Shown here: positions 1-9,066 of the stretch, one piece after another
Layout of the letters: every line of letters begins with the position of its first letter
Position numbering within the stretch: the first letter of the stretch is position 1
Source of the DNA: Tropicimonas sp033101155
Lineage (GTDB): Bacteria; Pseudomonadota; Alphaproteobacteria; Rhodobacterales; Rhodobacteraceae
NCBI RefSeq assembly: GCF_033101155.1
Contig: NZ_JAWMPX010000023.1
Span: 1-64,000 of the forward strand
Direction of reading: 5' to 3'
DNA: 64,000 nucleotides
The notes under the pieces: model-generated
What the model was told of the DNA's origin: nothing
Databases searched by the model: none
What the model saw: only the letters and a program-made list of their open reading frames with translations
Made by a program: the position numbers and the translations under genes

Positions 1-368
1 CTGAAAGTAGCTGTCCCGTCGGGGCATCGATACCTCCTCATCTTCCCGCCGACGCACCCAATAAACGTCGGTCCCGAAAGAAGTTGAAGCTCTATCTTTT
101 GGCGCAACTCGTAACACAACGCCCCGTCGAACCGCCTATCTGCGACAGTGCCTTCGATCATGGAGACACGTGAAGCGAATCCAATGCCGATCTGACCACT
201 TAACAAACTGAAAAGATACACTTAAACCACGCAGAGATTCATGGGCGACGTCAACGAACCTGAACGGGAGTTCATCGAGCAAAACGTCTGTCCAGAAGAG
301 GCCGCGCAAAACTTTGGGCTGTAAACGCAAAACTTTGGGGTGCGCGCAGCGTTATGCGCGTCCCTACA
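1..368. mobile_element. Right end of a second, upstream Tn7-like element (partial)
   Basis: Positions 31-368 align colinearly with 45611-45947, the right end of the main element, over about 340 bp with many substitutions. The terminus CCCTACA (362-368) is followed by ACAGT. Three repeats of the TnsB-site type lie at 304-319, 325-340 and 344-359, with the same 21/19-bp spacing as in the main element's right end. I infer that an older related element ends here and that its body lies outside the window to the left. The divergence between the two right ends could explain escape from target immunity, as known for Tn7. Confidence 0.8.
3..161 (-). CDS. Partial unknown gene at the upstream element's right end
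   Basis: An open minus-strand frame from an ATG at 161 runs off the left edge (about 53 codons seen). It contains a stretch resembling ELQLLSGPTFIG. A matching peptide, EFQLLKGPSFTG, is encoded at the same distance from the main element's right terminus (45567-45761). Conservation of the peptide between two diverged ends suggests a real coding sequence or a shared remnant. I do not recognise the family. The start is uncertain. Confidence 0.35.
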   Translation of the reverse strand, partial: MIEGTVADRRFDGALCYELRQKIELQLLSGPTFIGCVGGKMRRYRCPDGTATF

Positions 369-373
369 ACAGT
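369..373. repeat. Left target-site duplication ACAGT
   Basis: ACAGT sits between the upstream element's terminus (CCCTACA, ending 368) and the left terminus of the main element (TGTAGGGG, starting 374). The identical 5 bp follow the right terminus at 45948-45952. Five-bp duplications are what Tn7-like transposases produce. Confidence 0.85.
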
Positions 374-497
374 TGTAGGGGTGCCCATAACGTTGCGCAC
401 CCTCCACTGATTTCATTGAAAAAATCTGGCTATTCTCGCCCAAAGTCTTGCGCGTTTTTTGCCCATAGTTCTGCGTAACTAGCCCATAGTTTTGCGC
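374..497. repeat. Left end: terminal repeat plus four TnsB-type sites
   Basis: After TGTAGGGG come four related 16-mers on the plus strand: GCCCATAACGTTGCGC (383-398), GCCCAAAGTCTTGCGC (438-453), GCCCATAGTTCTGCGT (461-476) and GCCCATAGTTTTGCGC (482-497). The first is separated by 55 bp; the others are 21-23 bp apart. Spaced subterminal transposase sites in unequal arrays at the two ends are typical of Tn7. Binding by this TnsB is inferred. Confidence 0.8.
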
Positions 498-594
498 GAC
501 TTCAGCACCCACTCAACCAGTGAGAGAAACTAGGGGGCTGCGACATGATTCTTGGCGGTTCACTGCAAGTATCAAGTGCACTTTGGGTCGCAAG

Positions 595-1056
595 ATGCAA
601 CCGTTGCTTGAGTGTGGCGCCGGAACGAAGGCGACGGCGGGAGCAGTGCAACAACTGAGCGCTCGCCGGTCATTTTGGGTATCGCGGCCAGACGTGCTTG
701 AACCTGCGATGTCCGCTTGGTCCGGAATCGTCCTGGATGTGCGTCCTGATCTGCTATCAGAGCCTTCTCCTGGGGATCGAATTTCCAGTGCCGATGAACT
801 GGCCGCGCTTTTGCGAAACGGCGAAGGCGGCGCCCCGACCGTGGTTGAAGAAACCGGTATCCACCCACTGGCCCGCCCATCGGACCGGTGGGAAATTGTC
901 ATGGGCACTGGGCTCAGGGGCGTAATGGAGGAGATGTCGGAAAGCGAATTCAACGATGTGAAGGCCCGCACACTGGATTGGGCCACACGTGTGAGCCTCT
1001 CGAAGGTTGAGCTCAACGTCTTGTATGGTCGCTCAACTAAACCGTTGGCACAATGA
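595..1056 (+). pseudogene. Possible methyltransferase C-terminal remnant
   Basis: An open frame of 153 codons from the ATG at 595; the frame is open further upstream to about 520. The last third (RWEIVMGTGLRGVMEEM, then FNDVK and NVLYGRS) resembles the C-terminal tail of class I SAM-dependent methyltransferases, in which a 'RGT' strand is followed by a helix and a final 'xxIY' strand. The SAM-binding glycine motif is not visible, so if the reading is right the catalytic N-terminal part is lost. It is the first cargo gene after the left end and has no clear partner. The antisense frame is also long, so coding status is uncertain. Confidence 0.35.
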
Positions 1057-1237
1057 TGCCGAGCAAACTCACTTGCTGGAACTTGTTTCGTAGGCGTAGG
1101 TTGAAGTCGTCGCCCCGCGGGGCAGGTCTAAACCTCCGCCCTACAAGACAAGAAATCGGCGAGTGACTACAACATGGGTCGCTTCGTGCCCATTTGCGAG
1201 TTGACATGCATTGGCCACCTGACTCTTGGTTGAAAGA

Positions 1238-4200
1238 ATGATCAATCTCCCAAAATGGATGCGTTCGCGCCCTAGGACGTTGCCGAAGGCATCCAATCCG
1301 CTGCAAGGACCGTCGGGATCCGCGGGTCCGCAGCATTCGGTTGGCACTAATATCGACGCTCCAGTCGTCGACCTCTATCGGCCTCACATCCAGTCCGGAG
1401 ATTGCTTGATCGCCACCGGCTACCAGGATTTTCTCTCGTCGCTTTCGATTCTACTGACAGAGATCCCTGAGCTTAGGGAAAACGACTCCGACAAACCAAT
1501 AAGCATCCGGATCGCCTTCGGTGTCGATACCGGTAACACCAAACGTATCGGAAGGTCGATCTCCGTAAGTGAAGAGATGCGGCTGCACTGGCTCGAGCGA
1601 TCCGGTCTTCAAGTAGAAGAACACGCTGATCTCATGGCCGTGCTGGCTCGACAGGCAATCGTTTCCGGAAAAATCCAACTCCGTGTATTCGACCCCGCCA
1701 CGGCAAAAGAACTCTTTGGTATTTCCGGCGACCGTCGCATGCATGCCAAGATTGTCGCCAGCCCCCGTGGGGCCGTAGCCGGCTCGGCCAATTTCTCCAG
1801 ATCTGGCCTCTACAGTAATATCGAATATGCCGACGGGCTCTCCACCGGTTCACACGAACTTCAGGAAGAACGCCAGAAAGCAGCAGAACAGATCTGGGAG
1901 GCCAGCGTCGACTGGACAAAGGAAGCCCTTGAGATTTTGGACCGGCTGATCCGCCCCGTCTCGACCGAGTTGGCCGTTGCGCGTACAATCGTAGAACAGA
2001 AAGGGTTTGGCCCCTGGTTGAACGGCAATCGACAAGAAATCACAGGAAAAACCCTCTTCGACTACCAGCAAGAGCTCATCTACGAAGCGGCAGCAATCAC
2101 CTACGAGCATGGCATTGCATTCGTCGAGGCCCCAACGGGATCGGGCAAGACAGAGATCGGCTGCCACCTAGGAGAAGCCCTCACAGAAACCTTCTCCGGC
2201 GTCGTCCCTCCGTCGCCGATCCACGGCGTGGCGAGAAAGAACGCAGCGGTTGTTGCTCCTCCCAGAGTTGTTCCGAGCTGGGAGCGAAGCGGAACCAACG
2301 CTTTAACGGTCATCGGCAATAGCAAACTTTCGAAGACCCACCTTCGAGGTGCAGGCGACAATGAAAAGGGAGGACTTCGTCTCGACCAATATGGCGTCCT
2401 CATCATTGACGAAAGCCATACGGTCACGCCGGGCTTCGAGGACGCGTCCCAACGGGCGGCCGCCATCGAGTTGGCTCCTCCAAGCTGGAACGTCTGCCTG
2501 AGTGCCACGCTGCTTGGAAATCGGGATGTCGACTGGCTGTCGCACATGCAGGAGAAACGTGCGTCGATCTTCATGACGCCCGACTACATTCAGCAGATGG
2601 CCGACCTGTTTGCTCGCGAAGCTCGGCGCACCGAGCCAGAGTTCACACTAACCGACGAACTGACAGCCATCGATACCGCAGCGACAGCGCTTTCCCGCAC
2701 CGCGAGGCGGGATCTGTCTGACATGCTGGCACCGTTTCTGGCCAGGAGGCAACGCCACTGCGTAGGAGAAGGCAGCATTCCCGGCAGAACGACCTACCCG
2801 GTTCTCCAGAACCACGGGCGTCCCAAACGGCTCTCCATAACCAAGCCTCAAGCTGAGCGTCTTGAAGAAGTGGCCCGTCTCTGCCGTGAGTTGGCTCCTG
2901 GTTCGACCGTCACGGCAGTCGAACGCAGTCGTTTTGGGAACACCAGCACACGCCGAAATACGCAAGATCAGCTCTACGTTCGCAATCTGTTGAACATCCT
3001 CCGAGCGAACTCTTCCCAGGCGGCTTGGGAGATGGGCAGCGGTGCTATCGGAAAATGGCTCCGCGATTTCGAGGGAAGAAGCCTGGCGCGCAAGAGACGA
3101 ACCGCACCAGGCCAGCTTGAGCTATTTGAAGACCTTCAGATCGAGACCATGCCGACTCCGAAGTGCGATTCTCTTGAAAGACTGCTGGCTTCCAAGCCGC
3201 TGAGAGACCTCGACCAGAAGCGATACCGCGTCTGTGCAGATATCCAAAAAAACAAGTCGCGGGTGGTCTTCCTCGCGGAGCGGACGGATACGCTTGAGAT
3301 ATTTGCAGAAGAGATGTCCCGCCTCGAGCTTCATACGAACTTCGTCGTCGGCAATCGCCGGAAAGGCGAAGAAAGTGCACTCTCCGATCTTTGCGGAAGA
3401 GATGCGGGATCGTTCGAGAGGATTGCCAACGGCAAGAGTGTTGAGGCTTACTTTCGCCCAGGCGGCCCTAAGGCGCCGAAGGGTCCCGCCTCTGTCTTCA
3501 TGACTTACAAAATGGCCGAAGGAATCAATCTTCAGTCAGCAGATACCCTCGTGTTGCTTGGTCTGACTTCAAACTTGAAGGAACTGATTCAGGGTCTCGG
3601 TCGTATCGACCGGATCGACAGCGTCTTCGATGAAGTCCACTACCATTTGGTGGATGTTCCCGTCGGTCGGTTTGCGTCTGACGAAAAGGTTGCCCAACGC
3701 ATCACGAACTATCAGGCTTTGTCCGGCGCCGCGCTTACAGAGGTGCTCGACGGTCTGGAGGAAGAAGACACCGGGACAATTCTTGATAGTGTCACCACCT
3801 ACCTGCGGTCGCCACGGGTTCTACGGCCGAACAATTTCCACGAGTTGCTCTCGAAGATCGCCTCCCGAGTTTCCCCGTCGCGGCTTTCCGATGTCTCAAA
3901 GGCAAGGATCGAGGGAACCTGGGGCGCTGAACTCGCGATTGTATCCGGCCGTGAAGCTTTCACGATGTTGCATCTCGAGGGAACCGACGGTCGAAACAGT
4001 TTTCTCCCCCCTCGCCTTTTAATGATCCGCGAAGCTGGCGACGATAGTGTTGAACTCATCCGGGACCAGATCGCTTGTGCTCGGCACCTCGAAGCGGCTT
4101 TCGAACGTACGCGACACCTTGGCTTGGAGCATGAAGCTCCAAGCCCAGACAGGGTCTCGGAAGCCCTCACAGCACTGTCCTCACATATCGACGAACTGAC

Positions 4201-4630
4201 CGAGTGGGATTTGCGTCCCGCACGCCTCGAAAGCTTGCTCAAGTCACTGGCGACTTTCCTGGAAAAAGAAAACTCCCTCATAGAGAAAGACGAGGTCGCT
4301 GGTTCGACGGACCAAGCCCTCTTCGGCCATCTGTCACTGCCAGCCACCGAAATGGTTGCTGAAAGCTGGAGCCGACTGATCGATCCATACTGGGAACAGG
4401 TAAAACATGAGGTACGGTCGAGCTTCGCCTATGACGGCCTGCCGCAAGGTTACATCGCTCTCGCTCAGGTCCTCCAAAAACTCGAAGCAGATGCCCTTGC
4501 CCAAGCGGAGATCCGTGACAAGATGCACGAAGTGATGACAGAGGCGGACCGGTTATCTGTCGGTCACATGCCTGAAATAGCTTCCAGAATTAGCGTAGCC
4601 TTCTTCTCAGAAGGCGCGGAGGAGCAATAG
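1238..4630 (+). CDS. PLD-nuclease / superfamily 2 helicase fusion
   Basis: About 1130 aa. The N-terminal part looks like a phospholipase D (HKD-type) nuclease domain: H169-A-K171, then GSANFSRSGL. A superfamily 2 helicase follows: Walker A TGSGKT near residue 301, DESH near 391, and a C-terminal helicase lobe with GINLQSADTLVLLG and the motif VI-like GLGRIDRID near 786. Roughly 300 further residues are unassigned. A nucleic-acid-translocating nuclease is the likely activity. It heads an operon with SbcD- and SbcC-like genes and a rhomboid gene, about 70 bp upstream of the second. PLD plus helicase also occurs in the Mokosh defence family, but there the helicase is RNA-type and PLD placement differs. 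ATG 1238 is chosen over TTG 1226; ATG 1259 is possible. Confidence 0.85.
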   Translation: MINLPKWMRSRPRTLPKASNPLQGPSGSAGPQHSVGTNIDAPVVDLYRPHIQSGDCLIATGYQDFLSSLSILLTEIPELRENDSDKPISIRIAFGVDTGNTKRIGRSISVSEEMRLHWLERSGLQVEEHADLMAVLARQAIVSGKIQLRVFDPATAKELFGISGDRRMHAKIVASPRGAVAGSANFSRSGLYSNIEYADGLSTGSHELQEERQKAAEQIWEASVDWTKEALEILDRLIRPVSTELAVARTIVEQKGFGPWLNGNRQEITGKTLFDYQQELIYEAAAITYEHGIAFVEAPTGSGKTEIGCHLGEALTETFSGVVPPSPIHGVARKNAAVVAPPRVVPSWERSGTNALTVIGNSKLSKTHLRGAGDNEKGGLRLDQYGVLIIDESHTVTPGFEDASQRAAAIELAPPSWNVCLSATLLGNRDVDWLSHMQEKRASIFMTPDYIQQMADLFAREARRTEPEFTLTDELTAIDTAATALSRTARRDLSDMLAPFLARRQRHCVGEGSIPGRTTYPVLQNHGRPKRLSITKPQAERLEEVARLCRELAPGSTVTAVERSRFGNTSTRRNTQDQLYVRNLLNILRANSSQAAWEMGSGAIGKWLRDFEGRSLARKRRTAPGQLELFEDLQIETMPTPKCDSLERLLASKPLRDLDQKRYRVCADIQKNKSRVVFLAERTDTLEIFAEEMSRLELHTNFVVGNRRKGEESALSDLCGRDAGSFERIANGKSVEAYFRPGGPKAPKGPASVFMTYKMAEGINLQSADTLVLLGLTSNLKELIQGLGRIDRIDSVFDEVHYHLVDVPVGRFASDEKVAQRITNYQALSGAALTEVLDGLEEEDTGTILDSVTTYLRSPRVLRPNNFHELLSKIASRVSPSRLSDVSKARIEGTWGAELAIVSGREAFTMLHLEGTDGRNSFLPPRLLMIREAGDDSVELIRDQIACARHLEAAFERTRHLGLEHEAPSPDRVSEALTALSSHIDELTEWDLRPARLESLLKSLATFLEKENSLIEKDEVAGSTDQALFGHLSLPATEMVAESWSRLIDPYWEQVKHEVRSSFAYDGLPQGYIALAQVLQKLEADALAQAEIRDKMHEVMTEADRLSVGHMPEIASRISVAFFSEGAEEQ

Positions 4631-4698
4631 ATAGCTCTGCTACCCTATTTCAAAGCAGACAGGCCGAAGTCGCCCAATCAAGTGTGAGACCATCCAAG

Positions 4699-5823
4699 AT
4701 GCCGAGCATACGTTTCGTTCATACATCTGACCTCCATCTCGGCAAACGGTTTGGCACCATGCCTGACACGATCCGAAGCCGACTGGTCGAGGCAAGGCAC
4801 GAAGCCATCGCGCGGATTGCGGACGTGGCACGAGCAGATGATGCGAGACACGTCCTCGTAGCGGGTGACACATTCGACACTGAAACCCCCTCTGACAATG
4901 TTCGCGTTCAGGCTTTGGCGGCAATGGGAGCAGACCCAGAGCTAACTTGGTGGATCATTCCCGGCAACCATGACAGCGCTGCCGCTGAAACCCTGTGGGA
5001 ACGGGTGGCGGAAGATGCACCTTCGAATGTCCGGGTCTTGACCAAACCAGAGCCGGTCGAAATCGCGCCTCAGGTCTTCCTGCTGCCAGCACCGCTTCCA
5101 CATCGTTTTCCGGGGCGCGATCTGACGGATTGGATACCCGGCGCTGCAACTCCGGAGGGTGCACTCAGAATTGGGTTGGCACATGGGCGCGTGCAGAGCT
5201 TCCACGAGGATGCGGATACTCGGGACATAATTCCCCCAAATCGTGCGGCCACCGCCGGGCTGGACTATCTCGCCCTGGGCGATTGGCACGGGGCTCTGAC
5301 GGTTGATCCCCGAACATACTATTCGGGAACACCTGAACGGGATCGGTTCAAGCACAACGGACCAGGGTCATGCCTTGTGGTGACGCTGGATGGTGGATCG
5401 CCTCAGGTCGAAACCGTCGAGACTGGACGCTTTGACTGGCAGGATGTGGACCTGAACCTGACCCCGGATGCCGATGTCGGCGCCCTCTTGTCCACTCACG
5501 TTCCAGCCGACGTTGTCCGGCGGCGAGATGTACTTCTGACAATCAGGGCAAATGGAACGCTTCGCCTGCCCGAGAAGGGTGAACTGATCACCGCAGGCAA
5601 CACGGTCGCCGACAGCTTCGGCCTGCTCCGCTTGCTCACAGATGATCTGTCAATCGAAGTCGAGGCAGGTGATCTCGACGCCATTGCATCGGGTGGCGCC
5701 TTACGAAGCGCTGCGGACCTTCTGCAAAAGGAAGCGGAGGATGAGGCGGCCAGCGAGAGAGATCGACAGATTGCAGCAAGAGCTCTCGACCGGCTTTGGA
5801 CCCTTGCCCAGGAGGACGTGTGA
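4699..5823 (+). CDS. SbcD/Mre11-like metallophosphoesterase nuclease
   Basis: 374 aa. The N-terminus VHTSDLHLGKRFG holds the first metal motif (DxH). GDTFD and GNHDS are the second and third, and later histidine motifs (AHGRV, GDWHG) complete the calcineurin-like phosphoesterase set. Mre11/SbcD proteins degrade DNA ends together with a Rad50/SbcC ATPase. The stop codon overlaps the next gene's ATG by one base (TGATG), so the two are translationally coupled. The chosen ATG gives MPSIRF, typical of the family; a GTG at 4684 would add five residues. The chromosomal sbcD is probably elsewhere; this copy is cargo, likely dedicated to the helicase upstream. Confidence 0.88.
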   Translation: MPSIRFVHTSDLHLGKRFGTMPDTIRSRLVEARHEAIARIADVARADDARHVLVAGDTFDTETPSDNVRVQALAAMGADPELTWWIIPGNHDSAAAETLWERVAEDAPSNVRVLTKPEPVEIAPQVFLLPAPLPHRFPGRDLTDWIPGAATPEGALRIGLAHGRVQSFHEDADTRDIIPPNRAATAGLDYLALGDWHGALTVDPRTYYSGTPERDRFKHNGPGSCLVVTLDGGSPQVETVETGRFDWQDVDLNLTPDADVGALLSTHVPADVVRRRDVLLTIRANGTLRLPEKGELITAGNTVADSFGLLRLLTDDLSIEVEAGDLDAIASGGALRSAADLLQKEAEDEAASERDRQIAARALDRLWTLAQEDV

Positions 5824-8417
5824 TGCAGATCCATTCGATCCGCCTGGAAAACGTTCGCCGTTTCACCGATCCGGTGGAGATCAAGGGCATTGGCCCCGGC
5901 CTCAACGTACTGTCAGCACACAACGAGCACGGCAAGTCCACGTTTTTCGATGCGCTGCACGCGGCGTTCTTCCTTGATCGGAAATCCATGCGTGCCGACG
6001 TCGCCTCCCTGATCCCGCACCCTGGCGGGGATCCGGAGGTGACGATTTCATTCTCGACGACGGCGGGCCGCTGGAAACTGTTCAAGCGCTGGAGCCGAAC
6101 CGCCAGTCGCAAGGAAGTCAAACTCTGGAAGGACGAAGTGCTTATCGGCCAGGAGGATCAGGCCGAAGCACTGCTCGCAGACATTCTGAAAGCCCCAAAG
6201 TCGGGCGGTCCGGCAGGCCTCCTGTGGGTCCGGCAGGGTCTGGTCGGCCTTGAGGAAAAAGGTGACGAGCAGAACGTGCGCCGGGATCTGCTGTCGTCCG
6301 TCACCGGCGAGGTTGAGGCCATGACCGGTGGGCGCAGGATGGATACAATCCGCGCCAGCGTGAAGGCTTCAATCTCTCGCTACCTCACGAGCACAGGACG
6401 TCCCAAAAAGGATGGCGATCTGGCGCGAGCGCAAGAAGAACTCCAAGACCTCGATCAGCGTCATGCAGCCTTGCAATCCGCTGTCAGCGACCTCGGCAAT
6501 GATCTCGGAGAGCGACGACGTCTGCGTCGCGAACTCGACGAGATCGAGGACCCTGAAGAGAAGTTGCGTCGGGCCGCAACCCTGAAGGAGGCGGAGTCAG
6601 CACTGGCCGATGCCGAGCGCGCAGCGGAAAAACTTCATGGTGCGCGGGAAACAGAGGCGCGTGCCAAAGCCCAGGTGGAGGGAGCCGAAGAACGGCTTGA
6701 TCGGCTGACCAAGGCCATCTCCGAACGCGACCTTGCTGAAGCTGCATTGCGGACGGTCAAACAATCGGCGGAACCGGCCCAAGAGCGGTTGGCGAGCGCC
6801 GAAACGGCTCATTCTGAAACGATCAAAGCACAAAAGGTTTCTGAAGAAGCCGCAGAAGCCGCGCGTGCGGTATTGAAGGCTTCGACACGTGCAGAACTGG
6901 CCGCGACCTCTCAGACGCGGCGAACCGAGTTTCTGAAAAACCTTTCGGCGGCAGAAGCTGCACGCACCGAAATTGAAAAGGCAAATGCGGACGTCGCGCT
7001 CGGACCAAATGAAAGGACCGTCGGACAGATCGCGAAACTCGCGCAAGCTGTGGAGATCGCGCGCATCGGCGTGGAAGCGTCGGCTCCGTCAATCACGGTG
7101 TCCTACACTGGCGAAGGTCTGGTGCGCAAAGACGGTGAACCGCTGCAAGAAGCGACCCGTATTGCCTTGCCGGATGGCGCCGACCTGGAACTCGACGGGA
7201 TTGGCCACATGCTGGTTCAACCCGGCGCCGGGTCCGTCACGGATGCAGTCGCCAAGGCGGAGACCGCCCTGTCTGAAGCGCTCGAAGCGGCGGGTTATGT
7301 GGATCGCGCATCTCTGGACGAGGCGGGTAGGCATCGTGTCGAGGCGGAGGATCGCGTTCGCGATGCCGCCGCCAACCTGAAAGCAGCTGCGCCAGATGGC
7401 ATTGAAGCGCTTCAGGCGCTGATCGCGGCAATTCCTGAACCGTCAAAAAGTGACGAAGACCTGCCCACCGTCGAGGAGGCAGAAGAGGCAGAAGCCAAAG
7501 TCATCCAAGCGCTGTCAGATGCAAACGTCGAGTTGGAAAAGACGCGCACCGAAAAGGATCTTGCGCACCGCGAGGTGACACGCGTTTCAGCGGAGCTTTC
7601 AGCTGCGAGTGAGCGGCACACTCGCGCCACTCTGAGTTTGGAGGGGTCGTCCGATCCGGAAGCAGAAGCCGAAACCCTTGAAGGCGAACTGGCAGGCATC
7701 CGTGATGATCAGAAAAAAGCCATTGAGGTTCGCGTTGCTCTGGAGGCCGACGCGCCTGACGAAGCGGCCCTGAAGATCACACGCGACCGGGCGAAGACCG
7801 CCATCGAAAACGCGCGCATCAGGCTCGAAGACATACGCGTTCGATTGGCCGAACTGGACACGCGCATTCGGGCAACGGCTTCGGATGCGGTCGAAGAGGA
7901 GCTTGCCGACGTTGAGGAGAAACGTGACCAGGCGCGCTCGACCCTGACATCCATCGAAACTGAAGTCGCGGTTCTCGGCAAACTCGTCGATGCCCTGGAT
8001 GCGGCTCGGGAAGAGGCACGTGAACGCTACGTCGAGCCGGTTCTGACCGAGCTGCGCCCGCTGATCGACTTGCTCTGGCCGGAGGCCGAACTTCAGATCG
8101 ACGCGGAAACCGTGATGCCCACCAAGCTCGTGCGGCGCGGCTCCGAGGAAGATTTCGACGTACTGTCAGGAGGCACCCGTGAACAGATTGCGCTTCTGGT
8201 CCGCTTGGCGTTTGCGCAGATGCTGGCGAAGGACGGCAGGCCTGCCCCGGTCATTCTTGATGACGCCATCGTTTACACCGACGATGAACGTATCGAGACG
8301 ATGTTCGATACTCTCAATCGGCAGGCGCTGGACTTCCAGGTCATCGTGTTCTCCTGTCGGCAGCGTGCATTCCGCGATCTTGGAGGAATCCAGTTGAGCA
8401 TTGAGCCAGCAATCTAG
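5823..8417 (+). CDS. SbcC/Rad50-like SMC-family ATPase without a zinc hook
   Basis: 864 aa. The N-terminal half-ATPase is MQIHSIRLENVRRF with Walker A HNEHGKST at 33-40. A long Glu/Ala/Arg-rich coiled-coil region follows. The C-terminal half has the signature LSGGTREQ near 781 and Walker B PVILDDAIVYTDDER near 809. No CxxC zinc-hook pair is visible in the middle; the only cysteine noticed is near the C-terminus. It is shorter than canonical SbcC (about 1050 aa) and closer to YhaN-type relatives. It should form a complex with the coupled SbcD-like nuclease and use ATP to gate access to DNA ends. Confidence 0.87.
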   Translation: MQIHSIRLENVRRFTDPVEIKGIGPGLNVLSAHNEHGKSTFFDALHAAFFLDRKSMRADVASLIPHPGGDPEVTISFSTTAGRWKLFKRWSRTASRKEVKLWKDEVLIGQEDQAEALLADILKAPKSGGPAGLLWVRQGLVGLEEKGDEQNVRRDLLSSVTGEVEAMTGGRRMDTIRASVKASISRYLTSTGRPKKDGDLARAQEELQDLDQRHAALQSAVSDLGNDLGERRRLRRELDEIEDPEEKLRRAATLKEAESALADAERAAEKLHGARETEARAKAQVEGAEERLDRLTKAISERDLAEAALRTVKQSAEPAQERLASAETAHSETIKAQKVSEEAAEAARAVLKASTRAELAATSQTRRTEFLKNLSAAEAARTEIEKANADVALGPNERTVGQIAKLAQAVEIARIGVEASAPSITVSYTGEGLVRKDGEPLQEATRIALPDGADLELDGIGHMLVQPGAGSVTDAVAKAETALSEALEAAGYVDRASLDEAGRHRVEAEDRVRDAAANLKAAAPDGIEALQALIAAIPEPSKSDEDLPTVEEAEEAEAKVIQALSDANVELEKTRTEKDLAHREVTRVSAELSAASERHTRATLSLEGSSDPEAEAETLEGELAGIRDDQKKAIEVRVALEADAPDEAALKITRDRAKTAIENARIRLEDIRVRLAELDTRIRATASDAVEEELADVEEKRDQARSTLTSIETEVAVLGKLVDALDAAREEARERYVEPVLTELRPLIDLLWPEAELQIDAETVMPTKLVRRGSEEDFDVLSGGTREQIALLVRLAFAQMLAKDGRPAPVILDDAIVYTDDERIETMFDTLNRQALDFQVIVFSCRQRAFRDLGGIQLSIEPAI

Positions 8418-8446
8418 GTCTGGTGTGCTACTGTGTTCGTGAGAGA

Positions 8447-9016
8447 ATGGCGGCGGGAAGTGTGTTGGTCTTGGAACGGTTTCGGTGGCTTGTGGTCCTG
8501 CTGGGCGTGATCTGGGTCGTGCAAGCAGTGAACCTGTTCACCGGCTACGCACTCAATGATTTCTTTGGCTTACGGCCCCGTTCGCTGGCTGGGCTGGATG
8601 GTATCCTCTTCATGCCCATGCTTCATGGGTCTTTGGTCCATGCCGCTGCAAACACAGTGCCCCTGGCCGTTCTTGGCGGTATTCTAACGGTTTCGGCACG
8701 ACAGGTAGTGCCAGCGGCTTCGGCTATCATTGTCGGACTCGGCGGGCTTGGCGTATGGCTGTTCGGCAATGCGGCGATCCACGTAGGAGCCTCGGGATTG
8801 ATCTTTGGCTGGTTCGGTTTCCTGTTGGCGCGCGGCCTGGTGGAGAAACGTCTGGTCCCGCTCATGGTCTCGGTTGGTGTAGCCCTGGTATATGGAGCAA
8901 TGATCTGGGGGGTGTTACCAGGCCAAACCGGGATCAGTTGGGAGTCCCATTTGTTCGGTGCCGCCGCCGGCATTCTAGCCGCCGTCTTCCTGCGCACGGA
9001 TGATGAGGCACGATAG
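8447..9016 (+). CDS. Rhomboid-family intramembrane serine protease
   Basis: 189 aa, almost entirely hydrophobic with about six membrane segments. Catalytic features are present: HGSLVHAAANT near residue 60 (the His/Asn motif), GASGLIFGWFGFLL near 114 (catalytic serine in GxSG) and ESHLFGAAAG near 169 (catalytic histidine). Rhomboids cleave membrane-embedded substrates. The gene begins about 30 bp after the SbcC-like stop on the same strand, so it probably belongs to that operon. That is an unusual partner for nuclease genes and could link DNA sensing to a membrane effector (inference). Starts at GTG 8423 and ATG 8447 are both possible. Confidence 0.82.
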   Translation: MAAGSVLVLERFRWLVVLLGVIWVVQAVNLFTGYALNDFFGLRPRSLAGLDGILFMPMLHGSLVHAAANTVPLAVLGGILTVSARQVVPAASAIIVGLGGLGVWLFGNAAIHVGASGLIFGWFGFLLARGLVEKRLVPLMVSVGVALVYGAMIWGVLPGQTGISWESHLFGAAAGILAAVFLRTDDEAR

Positions 9017-9066
9017 GATCAGCGGGCAAGTAGAGCAGAGGCGTTTTCGTATCTTGCTGCCGCAGA

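Noticed and set aside
339..403. Large hairpin around 371 as a terminator or regulatory RNA
   Set aside because: The inverted repeat is explained by two transposon termini of opposite orientation meeting across the 5-bp duplication.
1238..4630. Mokosh type II single-gene system
   Set aside because: PLD and helicase domains are both present, but the PLD region is at the N-terminus, the helicase is not clearly RNA-type, and the gene is in an operon with SbcCD.
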